Positions 43,001-57,253 of a DNA stretch of 64,000 nt are shown one piece after another. The number at the start of each line of letters is the position of its first letter. The first letter of the stretch is position 1. This stretch comes from Branchiostoma lanceolatum (taxonomy: Eukaryota; Chordata; Leptocardii; Amphioxiformes; Branchiostomatidae). The stretch lies in the NCBI RefSeq assembly GCF_035083965.1, contig NC_089732.1, positions 9,749,424-9,813,423 on the forward strand. The letters run 5' to 3'. The notes under the pieces are model-generated. The model did not search any database and had not been told where the DNA came from. It saw nothing but the letters and a program-made list of their open reading frames with translations. Position numbers and translations under genes: made by a program.

Positions 43001-46000
43001 GGCAGTGTCTAGCAGGTTTTTGACGTCAAGTGCTCTTTATGAGTTTTACCTTGTCCGTGGGCCAGAACAGGCCGTCAAGCTGAATGCCTCACTCTTTAGG
43101 TCACAACTGTCAAGTTCAGGTAACAATTGAAGTCTTTGAAGATTTCTTATCTTGTGTTTTTTCTTCAGGTTCTTCAGGTATATGGCAAGGTTAAGGTATT
43201 GATTCAAGTACAAGTCTCCTTCTGTTCCTGCCTTGTAAAAGAAAACTGAGGATATTGTCTGGAGATGTCCCTCACTTATACAATACAAGAAACTGAGCCA
43301 TCCAAATTGTAGTTCACGGATGTTGCTAGCTTTACGTTTTTGTCTGTTCCACTAAAAAAAAATGGATTCAATGAGGGTCCAAAGCCTGCATTTCTGGCGA
43401 AAATGTATTTTCATATCATGATTCATGAAGCTCACATTTTTGTCTGTTCACAGGGACAGATGGGCAAATTTTGTTCCCATCATCAAATTTTCGTCATCAG
43501 ACTTTGTGTTTTAAATGAAGGAATATCAAAGGTACCATTGATTAGTATTTGCTGCGAGAAGTGCATAGAAAATGCTGTTACAGTGTTCTGTTTAGCTGTA
43601 CTTTTACAATAGATCATGAGTCATCTTCAACACCTTATTTGATGTACTGTATGATGTACTACTACTATATTTATTTTTCCATAAACTCATATAGGACTGT
43701 TATAGTTGAGCTGTCAGTTTCACCTGCCCTGTACCTTAAACCCACATCTGGCATCAAACAGTTCTTAAGTTTATTTACAAGCCAGCATTTGCACAACCAA
43801 AGAACAAACTGGCCCAATATTACCTGTTCTATTGCCTTGTCCCAGTCACAGAAATCATGACTATCCGGTGTTTGAAGAGAAAATTACCTTTGTTTTCACT
43901 TTGTTTACAGCCTTTGTGTTGTGTTATAAGAACAGCACACCTGCAGTGGAAGAGTCTGTGTTAGGCAATGCAAAATCAACGCCATGGAGGCCATCATCCT
44001 GTACATTGACTTTCAGTAGAAGTAAAGATTTTATAAACTAAAAACCCAATATTTGCTGGCAATTGCTAAATATTACCCTCCCGATATATTACCAAAGTAT
44101 TATTCATTCATTGCTCATCCAACAGTGCCTCCTGGCAAAGAAGGGAGCAAAATTTAACTGTTTCTTTCGCGGACAATCTACCCACAAACCGTCATAAACA
44201 TGTAAACTTTGGTAACAAACCAACTAACCAATCCTGGTAAATTCCAAGTAAATCTCGCTCCTCTTTGCACCTGGATAAGAGTCTAAGAAGGGTGTGAGAA
44301 ATGTTGAGGCTTGTCTGACAGAAGCAAAGAGCTGTGAGATGTTTACTCAGATGACCCCTCAGTGTCCACACACTCAGGTTTCTGCCCAGGAATGCTGGGG
44401 GAACCACTGAGGTAGCACGCTCCTCTGGTAACACAACCAAGGTTTGGGCGGAGGTTTGGCCTTGGTGTGAAGTTGGGAGGAATTCTGTGCAGGTTGCCAG
44501 TCCTGGAAGCTTTTGCTGAACTCTGAGACCTGGCGTAATATGTGGGAAGCTGTAGGTATGTCATTTTTCACTCTGCTTGCTTCAAAATGCAGTCTTCTGA
44601 GTGCTAAATGGTTATAGGTGTGTCGCTAATAGTTATATCACTATCTTGGACATATACCGGTGGACCGAAAGTTAAACAAGTGGAATTAGTTTCGACAATA
44701 TCATGTTAATTGTGTAATACTATAGACTTCCTCTACAATGATACAATACAAATTGAGTTTTTAGAAGATTTCATTTCTCACAAGGCACAGGTGTTGTGGG
44801 AGAAGCAGTTGTATAATCTGTAGTTTTAATCCAAAATTTTGGCATTTCTTATGGAGAGATATTGTTTGGTAAACAGATGTTATATCCTTGTTGTAGCTTG
44901 TTCTGTTTAAAAACATACAAAGTTTTGCCAACAGACTATAATAATGCGTCATGTTTGGTATTGTCCCAAGCAGGATATCTTATAAAATTACTGTCAGAAA
45001 GATTGATTTATTACCTTTATGTGATGACACTTTTATGCCAAGAAAGGGTAAAACTGTGGATAAAATGTTGTCGGCAACTCAAGAAATTGACTTATTCCTT
45101 AAGATGTCTAGCAATCCATTCTTATTAGTCTAAACCTGATGGAAAAGGGAGTTACTTTAGACTATCACTTCTGCCAATGAGCAGTGTCATTCAAAATCTA
45201 TGGAGAGACAACACCTAAGACACAACATGTTCATTGTCAGGGTGGTGAGGTGACACATATTCTGGACTAAATTCTGTTTCTGAAATTTCTGTTTCCAAAC
45301 TTGTGTATAAGTCATAATCAGAAGGTGGGTGGCGGAGATGCACCCAAACCTACAGTGTTGTCACCAGTCCCAGCATTCCTTCATGCCAGAAGAGACTAAG
45401 TACCCTCACACTGTAGAGTGACGGGTCAATTTAGCCCCTGTCAGGTTTCAAATTGTTCCCTGGACCCTGGAGTGACATCCACAAGGTATTGTGAGCACTA
45501 ATCTCTGAGTTCTAACATTCAACCTAGGAAAGAACCAGGAATGACTGTTCAATTGATGTACGTATACAGTTGAATAAACCATGGACAAAACTTGTCTAAC
45601 ATTCACTTTCAACTTGACAAAATCAACTACAGAATTGATGTACTAAAGTACCCCTATTTTGATATCAATTGATAAATTGAGTCATTATTTAAACAAGAAA
45701 GTTGATATATTTTTTTCTATTTTTTTCAGTAGTTCATACGTCATTCACTTCTGTCAGCAGTCGTAATTCTTCACTAATTAATGCAAGTTCAAACAATAAA
45801 CTGTACAGTATTTATTTACTCTGCATATGTAGTTCAACATCAATAGTAATACTCAACTATCAGTTATGTATAGATATAATTAGCTAATCTAACTCTAAGT
45901 ATTTGATATTTTTACAGTACATATCTGAATGTATTGAAGATAAATCTGGGACTTGAGAGAGAGTTAGTGAAGAGCTTACATGACAAGATTATCTGGCATG

Positions 46001-49000
46001 GTTAAGCTTCAGGCATGCATGCCACAAAGCAAGGTGTGTGTGTGCTACATACATTGTACACAAGTGGGTGGGTGGGGTCCGCTAGTGTCTACTATCCCAG
46101 GGGCAAACCACTACAGGTTATCGAAGTAGGACGCTAAAGAAATGGACGAAAAAACTTAGCCATTAAAAAATCAAGGCAGAAATTGCTGAGAAAAGTTGGC
46201 TTTAGAAATGTTGTATTTTATAGGACAATGAAATGCACGTTTTTTTCACCTTGCGAAAATTAATGCATTTTTTCACACACCCCTTTCAATTTCTTTTGGT
46301 CTACCCCTTACTTGTCAAGTCCACCCCCACATATAAATAGGACTGGCTTACTGAGGAATTTGTCTATTTTTGTTCTGGGTTATTATGTAAGGTGGCCTTT
46401 ACAACTATTAAGTAGTAGCACATTTTTTATTTGATTATTGAATCAATGATTTTTTTTTTTTTTTTTTTACTGAAGTCACTTTATTCTCAGATCAGCATTA
46501 ACATACAGCGTTTTCAAATTTCAAAGTCTGTTAGGTTCATAACAAATGTAAGTTGTATCACAAGCAAGTCATGTATAAGCAGTAATATAAATCCCCCCTT
46601 TTTTTTATACAACAAAATAAATACATGTCTATTTGAATCAATGATTATTATTCTTTATTATGATTTTTATGGTACATTTATTTATTCATCCACAATACTA
46701 TATACTTCATTTTCTAACCTTAGTATTAACGCTACCAGACACCAGTAAAATCTGTCTTCCAAAAGAAAAATGGCGAAACATAGTTCATATTCATTAAGTC
46801 ACTTTAGGGGCAAACAATATACAGTATATATAGTGTAATCTTTCTTCCGTGTGGCAGTGAGCTACAAAGGCCTTAGTGTTCTTGACTTTGAGGATTAAAT
46901 TCCGGTGGGTTTAAGAGATTCCGAGACTTCCGATCCCAATGATCCATTCTGAAGGGTTAGGAAGGTTTGGGTGAACGGGACAATACCACAAGTTGTCTAA
47001 GGTCAACTTTTGGAAGGAAGGTCAGGGTTAGGCATGTATGTCTCTGTGGGATACATCTAGATTCTAGAAGTCTTCATTTTCAGTGAAAGGTTCTGCTGTG
47101 TTTGGTGGGTGGTGCTGGAAATGCAGTCATGGTGACCAATTGAAGCTTTGGTTGTGGTTTTACCAGGTTGGTATATATGCTGGTTGGTTTGTAAGCAAGA
47201 CAACTCAATAACTTGAAAATATGAATTCCAACAGTTTTTTCATTGTTATTCTAAATTGTAAATCTAGCTCTTGGCTGTAGAAAAGTTAGTGATAAAATGA
47301 TTGAATAGGTTTGAATCTATAGCCAAGAAAACTTATTTGTTACCACTGCAACGTAGATTTCCTTTGAAACTTCAGCTTCCTTTCTTTGAAGAGATTTACA
47401 TTGCTGTCTAACCTATGGCTCAATCTCACTCATAGGATGATAGATTACAACGGCATTCTTATCACTCAAAATTCAGCCTATCCTGTGCAGCAAAAAGTTG
47501 CAGTCAATCCTGTTCTGTTATAGCCTTGCTGAAAATCCTTTCACAGAAAAATAGATTTGACCACGGACAAAATTGACCGCGCCAAGAATAAATGTCAACC
47601 ACGCGACTCTAAAGGTTAGGTCAAGTGACACACATACGCCTGATACGGAACAAAAGAAGGACTGACTGAGACAGGAAACAAGGAATGTTTTTACTTTGGC
47701 TGTACAAACAGGGACTGTACGCAAAACGTCAGACCTGTCTCTGTCCTTGGATCCACACTGTCTCCTGGACGTTTACTTCAAAACAGTTGTTGTCAAAACA
47801 GACGTGTTTGTATAGGCAGGAGGACGGCAGGATGTGAAGGTGTTGTCTAGTAGTAGGAGTCCATTCTTGCTCCGAGTTTACTGCAGATACAGCTGAAGTT
47901 ATCAAGCACTGTGTCATCAAGTACGGTCGGTAGGCGCCTCTTTATTTGAAGTTAGCAAGAACAAAGTTCTTGGTACACAACGACTGACTACATACTAGTA
48001 CTAGTAGTATTTTGTTCAAAACCGACGTTTCGGTGGCCGTCAGGGCAATTCTGACCAGTTGGGAAAGGATTCGGACTGCTTCGGAAAGATGGTACATTGG
48101 TTTTGATTAAAACACTTGGTTTGTACAGAGAACTTACCCCAGCCTACCCCTTTGTTGCAACTGAAAGTAGCCAAATGGCATGTACATGTAGATCTATGTT
48201 AGTGAACTTGGATGGAGTGTCTAGTACACAGGTGAACTCATTGATGTTTATTTATCAGACCGACTGGTTTAACTTTAGCTTTACTTACCCTCATCCATGG
48301 GTTACCAATGCCAGTAATTACAGTACTGTAACAGTAAGTGTAACCTTGTAGGATTACAGGTCAAGTAGGTGTTAATATTGTTGGAAGAGAAGCAAGATGG
48401 GGGGTTTGACTTGGCTGCATTTATCATTTCAATACGATAGGGAGAGGGAAGTAGAGAAGGCAATCTGAACAAAAATGGCAAATTACATCCTTGAGCAGCC
48501 TTGGATTTTACATCAGAGCCAGAATACCTAGCCCTTCATTTTTGGAACCTTTAAGTCAGCTTTGACAGTAGACAACATCAGCTGATGGCATTTGATATGG
48601 TAAAAGGCGTGCAGAGAAACTCTAAGATAGAAAATGTGTTGTTGGTGACAGGTCAGGGGTCAATTCTATCCAGTGCGGAGCTGTTTAACCGCATAGTGCT
48701 GGAGGAGGGAGGTCTTTACACAGCTGAGGGTCGGTAGTTACAGTCGACTCACTCCTCCTTGTGTTCTGTACCCTCCATCTTAAAGGAGAGCGTTGGAAGA
48801 CAAAGAGGGTGGGGGGAAATGTCCGGATCAAGATGTAGAGTACAGGATTAGTGGCAAATTTGGTGGCAACATGGTGTTTACATGGGTGTGTTTGGCAGAG
48901 GTGTTGATACTCGAACCAGCCTCCTCGGTTTGTCCAAAGGGCACTTAGCGGGGGTGGGAATACTTGGAGGGGGGCTGGAGCACCTGGCAAGTGGTATGAC

Positions 49001-52000
49001 CTGACCTCTGACCTACCTGAAGGGACAGGTGTGCAACATTCTCTTCTGTTGGTTATAGCTTCTAAGACCGAATGATTGTAGCATACATTTATAATGTATA
49101 TAGACTATGTCAGTATGTGCTGTAGCTGGCCTGGGCACTTAGGCAGGTAGGTAGGTAGGCTGCGATTGCCACTTACTAGTAGTCACTCCTAGCGCTGTGC
49201 TACCATTGTCTAATGAGATGGAAGGATGCCTACAAGAGTATGTGCTTTGTCGATATTTCTTTAAAAAGGCATTTACCTGGTATCTGAGATGTTATTGCCT
49301 CCATGTCTTGTCACCACTCCGATTTTCTCCTCATCTCCGGAAATGATGGGGTCATATTTCTAAATCTGATCCAAGGGTTTGAAATTGTTTTTTTAACTGA
49401 GTGATCATAAAGCCATCCTGGGCTCAGTCTCCAAGAATTGTGACGCCAGGACTGCAATACAGGGCACTTAACTCTTATTTAAGTTAATATGATGGCTTAA
49501 GTAATTTATAAGAAGGAAGAATGATAGCTATGTTGACTTGTTATTCAAATTTCTTCAAAGTTTTTTATTCCATATATATCAGCTTGGAGATTAGGAAAAA
49601 TTCAATACTACATATGGCACATGTGAGACATTGGAGACATTGGTGTTTATCAAAATGAACATAAGCAGGCAAGGTACATGTCTGGAAAGATATTGTTGCT
49701 GTGGGTGCTCTTGTTTTCAGGTGTACTCAGATCATGAGTGTCATCCTAAGAGTGATTCAGTTTGTACCTTTGATTAAGGTAATGCATATATGGTCATCGG
49801 GAGGACAGGAAAAAATTTGTCTGTCGCTCTCACATCTGACCCCCTCCCTCTTCTAGAGTTTCTAGAGTGGACATGCTGTTGTTAGGATGGTTCTTCAGTA
49901 TATTAGCTTTGAAGGAGGCAAACATCATTGTACCATTGTCCGGTCATTTAGTGCAGGGGCCACTTCACTATCGTAGGGAATGTTAGGAATGCCAGGTACC
50001 TGCCAACTGTTGCTTTAACCAAGGATAACTCGAGAAGCGGTGCTCCTATCCTCAGTTATTACAGTAAGACAGAATGATCATTGTGAGTACTGTGGTGTCT
50101 TGGATAACAGTCCAGTCCCTAAAGGTGTAAAGAAAGTACCTGTAAAAGTGTAAAGAAGTATTTACGACATTACTCCAGTTTTAAAAGGTTTGCTGTATTA
50201 TGGCTTCCTTCCAGTTATATTGATCTATTGCTTATAAGGAATCCTGGATCAATAAACAAATCATTGATCTAGCCATGCTGAAAATGTATTGAAAGATGAT
50301 ACCAATACATAGTATAGATCTGTACACAGTTGTCTTAGTGCACATTTTCCAGTTGTGTGTTTTTTTACCCTGGTCGTTAATTGCAATCACAGTAGCAGTG
50401 GAAGCCCACTTACCCAAACTAAATACTGTATGCACAAAGTAGTTCACACAATAATGACTTGCATCAGTACCTTTTTGGGCCTCTGGTACAGTTGTGGATA
50501 GTGGTGTCTCGCCCTGCGCTCATTTTGGAAAGGTATACCCGTCACGCCTACTGAGCTCCAATGGGAGGCTGTCCGGGGTCCCAGCACGTGTTTGGTGTCG
50601 GCCTGCGTGCTATGACATGGCATCTGCGCTTGGGTGGGGGACAAATACAGGGTTGTTTAAACTTACTTACTTTGGTAAAGTGTGCTGTTTGCCAGCCAAA
50701 GAAATGAGAAGACAACAGCTATTATACACCCACTCTGTGTATCGGGCATTTACTTCCAGTTCCAGGTAACCCTAGCTTTGGTACCAAAATCTCTGTTTCT
50801 CTATCTTATGAGGTGATTCCTACTAATTCTAGTGTCTTTCTGATTGTTAAGTGACCAGAATTGTAAGAAGAACTTTTAAGGAGATGATGACATATAACTT
50901 TATAAGGTGAGTGGAGATAGAACCAGTTAAGCCATCTTCATATAGTCTTTAGCATCAAGTAGTCAAGACAAACAGTTACCATGTTTATGCTAGCCACTTG
51001 TTTTACATAGTTGCCATTGCATCTCGGTATTTTTACCGTTATTCCCGAAGTTTTCTTATTGCAGAATTGTATGTATATTTTTCAATCTTTGACATTAGAT
51101 AAGACATACGCCTGTATTGTTCCCAAGAATTTTTGAAGCACACCAGATCACCCCCCTTTTATCATTGTACAGTGGACTAGTCCATGCCTGTAGTGCCTCA
51201 CCTGCCAGGTACCTGATGAGAACTGATTTTCAGAAGCTAGCTTCTCATTAGGCAGTCTGATTAGGAAACCTATGGGGCCACCTCTGTTCTCATGGCCAAT
51301 GAGAATGGAATGTTGAACCAGATTGGATACTGGGGTATTAAAGATTGCTTTCCATATTAGAAAGTTGTTGGAAGCCAGAAGTGAATAGGAAAGTACTGTA
51401 TTTTTTGTTTTGTTCTGAAGTAGTGTGAGTAATCCGCCCGGATACATGGATATGCCAATTTGAAAAACAGCAGTTTGAGAGATCTCTAGTGCAGCACCTC
51501 CCAGCACAGTTTAGATATACAGGAGTACATTATACTGGGGGACGTTGGGTTGCAGCTCTGTTTGGACTCTTTTCAATTTCAGAGTGGCGGAATTATGTAC
51601 CCTGGTTGAATTATGTTAGAAGATATAATATTTTTGTATCAAGCTTCTGTTCTGCTAAAGTATAGCCAGAGTTACTTACAACTGAAATATTTCCAATTTT
51701 CAAGCCTCATAAAATGCTCTGGGTGCCTTTAACAGCTGCCTATGCTAAAAGGTGGAATCTGTTACTGTTTGCAGTTATGTACATCTTTTGTTAATCAACA
51801 ACCTCACTTGACACAAAGTACTTACAGGAAAGTATTTGTGTCATAAATCAAGCTTCTGTGATATACAGTACTCACATGCACAGGGATGGGTAGAGGTACT
51901 GAAAGAACCACCTACAAAAATAATTAATTTCCCATCAATAACATAATGTTAACCAATAAACAAGCCAATGCATAAGCAAAGTTGGTCAAGATAAAAGTTT

Positions 52001-53702
52001 AAAACTTATTGCTAGTTGCTGGATGGAAAACTTCAACCTTTAGCATTGTAGTGAAATTTTATAATCTTCCATCTTTTACCTACTGTTGATATTTAATATG
52101 TTTTCCTAAATCCATTCTACCTCTGATTGGTGCTTTGTTCAATCTTCCAGTAATGAGTTGATTGACAGGCATAGAATTTTCCATTCCACCCCTGAATGAG
52201 AACAGCAGGCATTCAACAGCTGGACTCTATCATCAAGTCTGCAGGGGATGAAGGGGACTAGGGGAGTTCACTGGGTCTAGGATTTTATCTCCAAGCAGAT
52301 GTTGGATGGAAATTAAAAAAGTTTTCTCTCTAAATGACTGTCAGAGAAAATGGCTGGTCAGAGATCTTGTCAATGTCTGCTTGGTGATTTCTAATACATA
52401 CCACTTGCATTGACTTGTCTCAACTCCCAAGTTTTGAAATTTGCAGTAACTGTTGTGGGTTTGGGAATAACATTATGAATTATGGATCTGTAATCATTGG
52501 TAGGTTTGGCAGTCAAAATCAATGGTAAATTTTTAAAGAGAAAAGGAATCTACCTAGAATTCCTTATACCAAACCTGCCTATAATTTCTTGTACACATGT
52601 ACTGAGTTTCCCTTTAAAGTATAGAGGATTTATGATTATGTCGGTATCTGTCTTTTTATCAGTTTATACTCGAGATCTTTAAAGGATATGAATAAAGCCA
52701 ACACAAGTAATGATTTGGTACCCTTTTTTCTTTCACCATTGATGTATTACTGTTAGATATATGTTCAAAAACCAATGAATTCTTTTGCTCCTGCCCAATC
52801 TTGTGATGTCATGATGTGACAATGCTGGAGGAGGAACCCCAAGGTTTCTGTACCGCATGGAGGAAGCTGCAGGATTATTCACTTCCTCTGTGATCTAGTT
52901 CTTGGGTGTAGTTCCTGACAAGATTCAGTTGGAGACAGACGTGTCTTGGGGCAACGTCTTAACTACATTTACAGGTCTGTAAGTAAGCTTTAATTTCTGA
53001 AGGGTCTTTGTCTTCGGCTGTTAGATATCTTGAGACTTCTTTTGTGTAGATCTTTTGTCCAGATGTATAGTGGCTGCGTCTTGACTTCACTTACAGGTCT
53101 GTAAGTAAGTACGTTAGGTTTGATTTCTGAAGGTTTTCTGTCTTCCGCTTTTAGATATCTTGAGACTTCTTATGTGTAAATCTTTTGTTCAGATGTTAAG
53201 TGGATAGAATGTTTAGATCTCAGAGATAGCCAGCCTGTGTTTAATTAACCTAACAAGGTATGCTACTATGTTGTGTTATACTATAGTAACTATACATGTA
53301 CAGCTATACACCAGTATGCTGGTCACTGAATAGCATCCAGAATAGTAAGATCATTGATAGCAAAAAGTAGATACAAATTGCAGATTGGCATATTTGCGCA
53401 TATGCAACTTGACTTGTTTGATACCGTATTGATATACAATACAAAAGTAACTCAAGCAGCTGAAATAAGTTTTCTAAACAGTCAGACGTTTCAGATAGCA
53501 TCTGCTATCTTTCATCAGTGATACCTTACTGATTTGATTTTCTTGAACTTTTGTATTGAAAGTAATTCTAATTCTGTTGTGGTGAAGTTGCATTTCTCCA
53601 CCTGATTCACTCAGGAGGATATGGAACTCATCATAAGTTGCGGTGTTGTCACCACTCATGAATTTGCATAGATACTTCCTACTATGTGAAAATGAGAGGG
53701 AC
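40061..53702. other. 13.6-kb stretch without a supported gene
   Basis: I found no exon with convincing splice sites plus protein similarity on either strand. Open frames are short and of low complexity. The stretch includes a 17-nt poly-T run near 46448 and the tandem duplication at 52955. It could be intergenic or an early intron of a + strand gene. Confidence 0.5.
52955..53202 (+). repeat. ~122-bp tandem duplication (2 copies)
   Basis: TTACAGGTCTGTAAGTAAG ... TTAGATATCTTGAGACTTCT ... AATCTTTTGT/GATCTTTTGT occurs twice in order with scattered differences, starting at about 52955 and 53077. Confidence 0.85.
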
Positions 53703-53710
53703 TGATGTTT

Positions 53711-54379
53711 TTAGGCGCAGTTTACATTACGTTTTTCGCGTCAGCGGCGAAATTTCCCGCTGTCGGGAGGCCGCTGTCGCGACGTCTCTAGACACACCGC
53801 CCGGAAATCTGACAGACACCTGCGGTGCTTGCATTTCGCCATCTTGTAGAAAGTATCGGGCGTAAGCATAACAAAAGCAAGAAACAAAATTGTATAATTG
53901 TACAACGGTAGACGGCGTCTCCCCGCCCGTATTAAACTGCAAAGCCTTGTTTATGTGTAGATATTCCATGCTCATCACTCGTAAATGTGGGGAGGGGGGC
54001 ACAAGTACGATAAATATATCCGCGGGAAATGAATGCACGGCACAAAAGTCGCCGCGGATCCCGCGGATCTCTCTCTCTCTATACATATACCGGGGATCTA
54101 AGTAGACTTACAGTATGCTAATCAACGCGTGCTTTATGCTAATCGCCGGAACCCCGACTCCCGCTGACGCGAGCCCGACGTATTCTCTTTAGACGGAGTT
54201 TGAAGTTGACGGGGACTCCCGCTGTGCTGACGGGCGACGGCTTCGAAGCTGACGGGAGAAAATTTGTTGACAGCGGGACTACGTCGACGGGAATTGTCTT
54301 TACACGGGGTTCCCGCTGTCGCCAGTGGCGCTGACGCCAGTGGCGCTGACGGCAAAAGTATAATGTAAAGAGAGCCTTA
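53711..54379 (+). mobile_element. GC-rich TIR element, ~670 bp
   Basis: Ends AGGCGCAGTTTACATTA and (reverse complement) AGGCTCTCTTTACATTA, each followed within 20 bp by GTCAGCG. The flanks of the interior are packed with CCCGCTG, GACGGG and GCGCTGACG motifs in both orientations. The middle (53800-54100) is unrelated. No protein domain is seen; open frames here are artefacts. Confidence 0.65.
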
Positions 54380-55012
54380 GTCTCACCTCACATGGCCTCC
54401 CTGCAGGGCTTCTACCATGTCTGTTAGGAAGAGTCAGGTATACATTACAGTATAACATGTTCTGGCTTTCTTCAGGGATTAATTAGGAAGGATGGGGAGG
54501 GGTTTGTGTGAAAACTGTTTATATTTTTTTTGGCACAGTTTTTACCTCTGCCATGGCGGTGATAATTTACTCTCATTTGTTGGTGAGTTTGTTAAAATTC
54601 TAACGAACAATAAGTTTTGAAAAAGGTTGAAGCTGAACTTCTCCATTCAAAAATTGGACTCACCAGAGAAATTGACTGGAGCTCTATGACCCAGTCGCTC
54701 TGGACATGTGACTTGTCGCACGTGTGATGTCAGCAATGGGCGAAAAGTTGTTTGATTTGTATGACTTATTTCTCTAATTTCTATGGATAGACTTGGTGAA
54801 AATTTAAAATCCCAACTTACTAAGTGTCTTTACCCCTTACTGGATCATCCTTTTTACATTTTATCTTTTTCTACAGTCCTTATTTTGTTTACACAAAACA
54901 CATGTCAAATACACCTCACCACTTCTTGTCCTGATCTCATTAACACTTAACACCTGTAGTTACTACTCTGTATGCTACCAATACTCGGGGTAGCTCTAGC
55001 AGTAGAAAAGAT
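54380..55012. other. No feature seen
   Basis: AT-rich sequence with no gene or clear repeat. Confidence 0.3.
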
Positions 55013-55205
55013 GACTATTTGTTTGCAGTCAGTCAGTGCAAGCATTTATCAAAGACATTCTTGTGTTTTCAGAAGCTAACTTTGAAATAGCAGTAGGTCT
55101 TGTACAACGACTGTTTGTTTGCAGTCAGTCAATGCAAGCATTTATCAAAAACGTACTTGTGTTTTCAGAAGCTAGCTTTGAAATAATTGTACATCTTGTA
55201 CAACG
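55013..55205 (+). repeat. 96-bp tandem duplication (2 copies)
   Basis: TTTGTTTGCAGTCAGTCA, TGTGTTTTCAGAAGCTA and TCTTGTACAACG recur in order with a period of about 96 bp. The open frame across it simply repeats a peptide. Confidence 0.88.
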
Positions 55206-56009
55206 TACTGTATACATACAGTCACATGTGAGAGGGCTGTTGTTTATGGTTATAAGACAGGAGAGACAGCCAGCCAGTTTTACAAGCATGTTTTCCCGAG
55301 CTACTCTGTCATGTTTGGGTTTGGCTCCGCTGTCCTTGTAACTCTTGTTTTCATAGTCTCACATAAAAGACACTTGTTGTCAGAGGCTAGCATTGGGGGT
55401 TAAGGAAGGGAGGAAACAGTAATGACAAGGAGACGATATGGGGTTTAATAGATGTGAAATGAATGGCAAAATTTACAATGTCCATACAATAAACAGAATA
55501 TTAATGGAAGAAATGGATGCTCTCAAGAGGAGATATGTGCCACTGATTTGGGGAATATGATATCATAAATTCTACATCTCACATTTACTGCTGCCATTTT
55601 ACTAAATGACGGAGTAGTTTTTTTAATGCATATAGAAAATTTGTCTTTCCAAGTCACTTACCACTGAATGAAACTGAAGACCCCTGAGAAAAAACCTGTT
55701 CAACCTTTGAGTGATAACAGCAACTTTGGCTGATGGATGTTTGTCAAGCTAGTGGATGTGAAGTTTATTTTTGTGCAGGTATAAATGTTTAGATAATGTA
55801 GTGTGTTGGAAGTAACAGTCACCAGCAGTGAATCATATATTTCAAATTCAAGTCACCAGATGGGATAGCTACTCTGTCAAATGAAGGACATGCTGGAAAA
55901 GGTCCTCGGAGTAAGGACGAAAGTGAAAGAAATAATGATATGTCAATCACATCCCTGAAGAGACCTTGAGTATAATCTCTGTGCTATTTATGCAATGTGG
56001 CCTGGCCAA

Positions 56010-56170
56010 GGCTTGTGTTTTTGGCCAAGCACACCAGGTCATCTCTACTCTTCTCGATAAGTGTGTTGGGTTCTTTTATGTGGTTTGATGCTAACGCCTG
56101 AAGCTCCCTCATACATTGGGCAACTGGCTTTATGTCACCATCCAAAATGACAGATGCAGTCCCTTACAAC
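56010..56170 (+). mobile_element. SINE 3' fragment
   Basis: AAGTGTGTTGGGTTCTTT and neighbouring phrases match the inner part of the SINE at 63478-63899 (GGTGTGGTGGGTTCTTTAAC), diverged. A similar fragment in reverse lies near 62350-62385. Confidence 0.4.
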
Positions 56171-57105
56171 ATGTCCAAGCTGGGGAAGTAACATTGCAAT
56201 ACAGATCACGCTTTTGTTACTCGAAAAATTAATTACTGACATTGAGTATACTCACAAACCTCATAATGAACCTCTGTTTTCAAAGAATTTGAGGCTGGGC
56301 ACATTTCCAGACTTAAGAACCAAACTAGTGTAAAGCATAAAGGAAGGAAAATATTTAGCTTTCTTTACAGTTACCTTTAGAAAAACTCTATCAGATAACT
56401 CCCATCTGTTGATAACACCTCTGCTTACAAGCTGGGTTTATTTTCAAGTGCAATTGGTTAGAGAACTGTCTTGTTCCTGTAGGGATCATGTTTCTTTTCT
56501 CTGTCAACAGTAGAGTTGTTTTTCCACCATGTACAATGTACTTGTCCAGTTGAAGAAAAGAAATATAGTAGTAGGAAAACAAATCCTTCAAGGACAAGTG
56601 CTGGTATTGTTGAAAGAAGCCAATGGAATGTGACTGGAAGTCAACATTTGGTTGTAAATGCAATATATTTATCCCATCAAAATATCCCTTCCATTACCTG
56701 AAAAAAATCCTGACCACAGCTTCAGTGCCTCCTAGATAGAGAATGCAGTACTGCAGCTTGCCATGACACAAGCCCTGCTTCATGTGCAGTGTGATCACAA
56801 TGTTGTTTTTGGGTAAAGATACCAAAATGTCTGAGATAATTTTGGTATAACTATGTCTAAAAAGCTTTGCTGTTTATACTAGATGGCCATCCCTTTGATT
56901 TTAATACTTTAACCACCCCCTTGAACTTAAAAATAAAAGAATGGACTAGCCCACAGCCAAGACTCACTGATGAGAGTCAGCCTCACTACAAAACCATTCC
57001 TCTGGATAAAGCTTTGTCAAGACCCCATGCATAGCCTCCCCTGTTAGAGCCCAGGTTGCTGCAGCTGTTCTGTGTTAACGTAACCTGTTCTATTTTCTGC
57101 TGCAG

Positions 57106-57253
57106 GTCTAGACTGATGGTCAGATCCTAACAGCACAGAAGGAAAAACCTCTTCAAGAACAGGACAAACAAGCCAAGGAGACAGCCAAGACAGGACCAGG
57201 ATTACACCAGCCAGAGCGGGAGCTCTTACAGACCTTTTGTGCCTTAGTTTAAG
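57106..57253 (+). other. Probable untranslated exon of a + strand gene
   Basis: A pyrimidine-rich acceptor ending tgctgcag precedes 57106 and a GTAAGA donor follows 57253. The 148 bp are purine-rich and unlike their surroundings. All three frames are stopped early; the only ATG (57115) gives four codons. If real it is a 5'UTR exon of a gene beyond the right edge, or a non-coding RNA exon. Confidence 0.4.

Noticed and set aside
54134..54355. Minus-strand frame MPSAPLASAPLATAG
   Set aside because: Lies inside the GC-rich TIR element and translates its repeated motifs.
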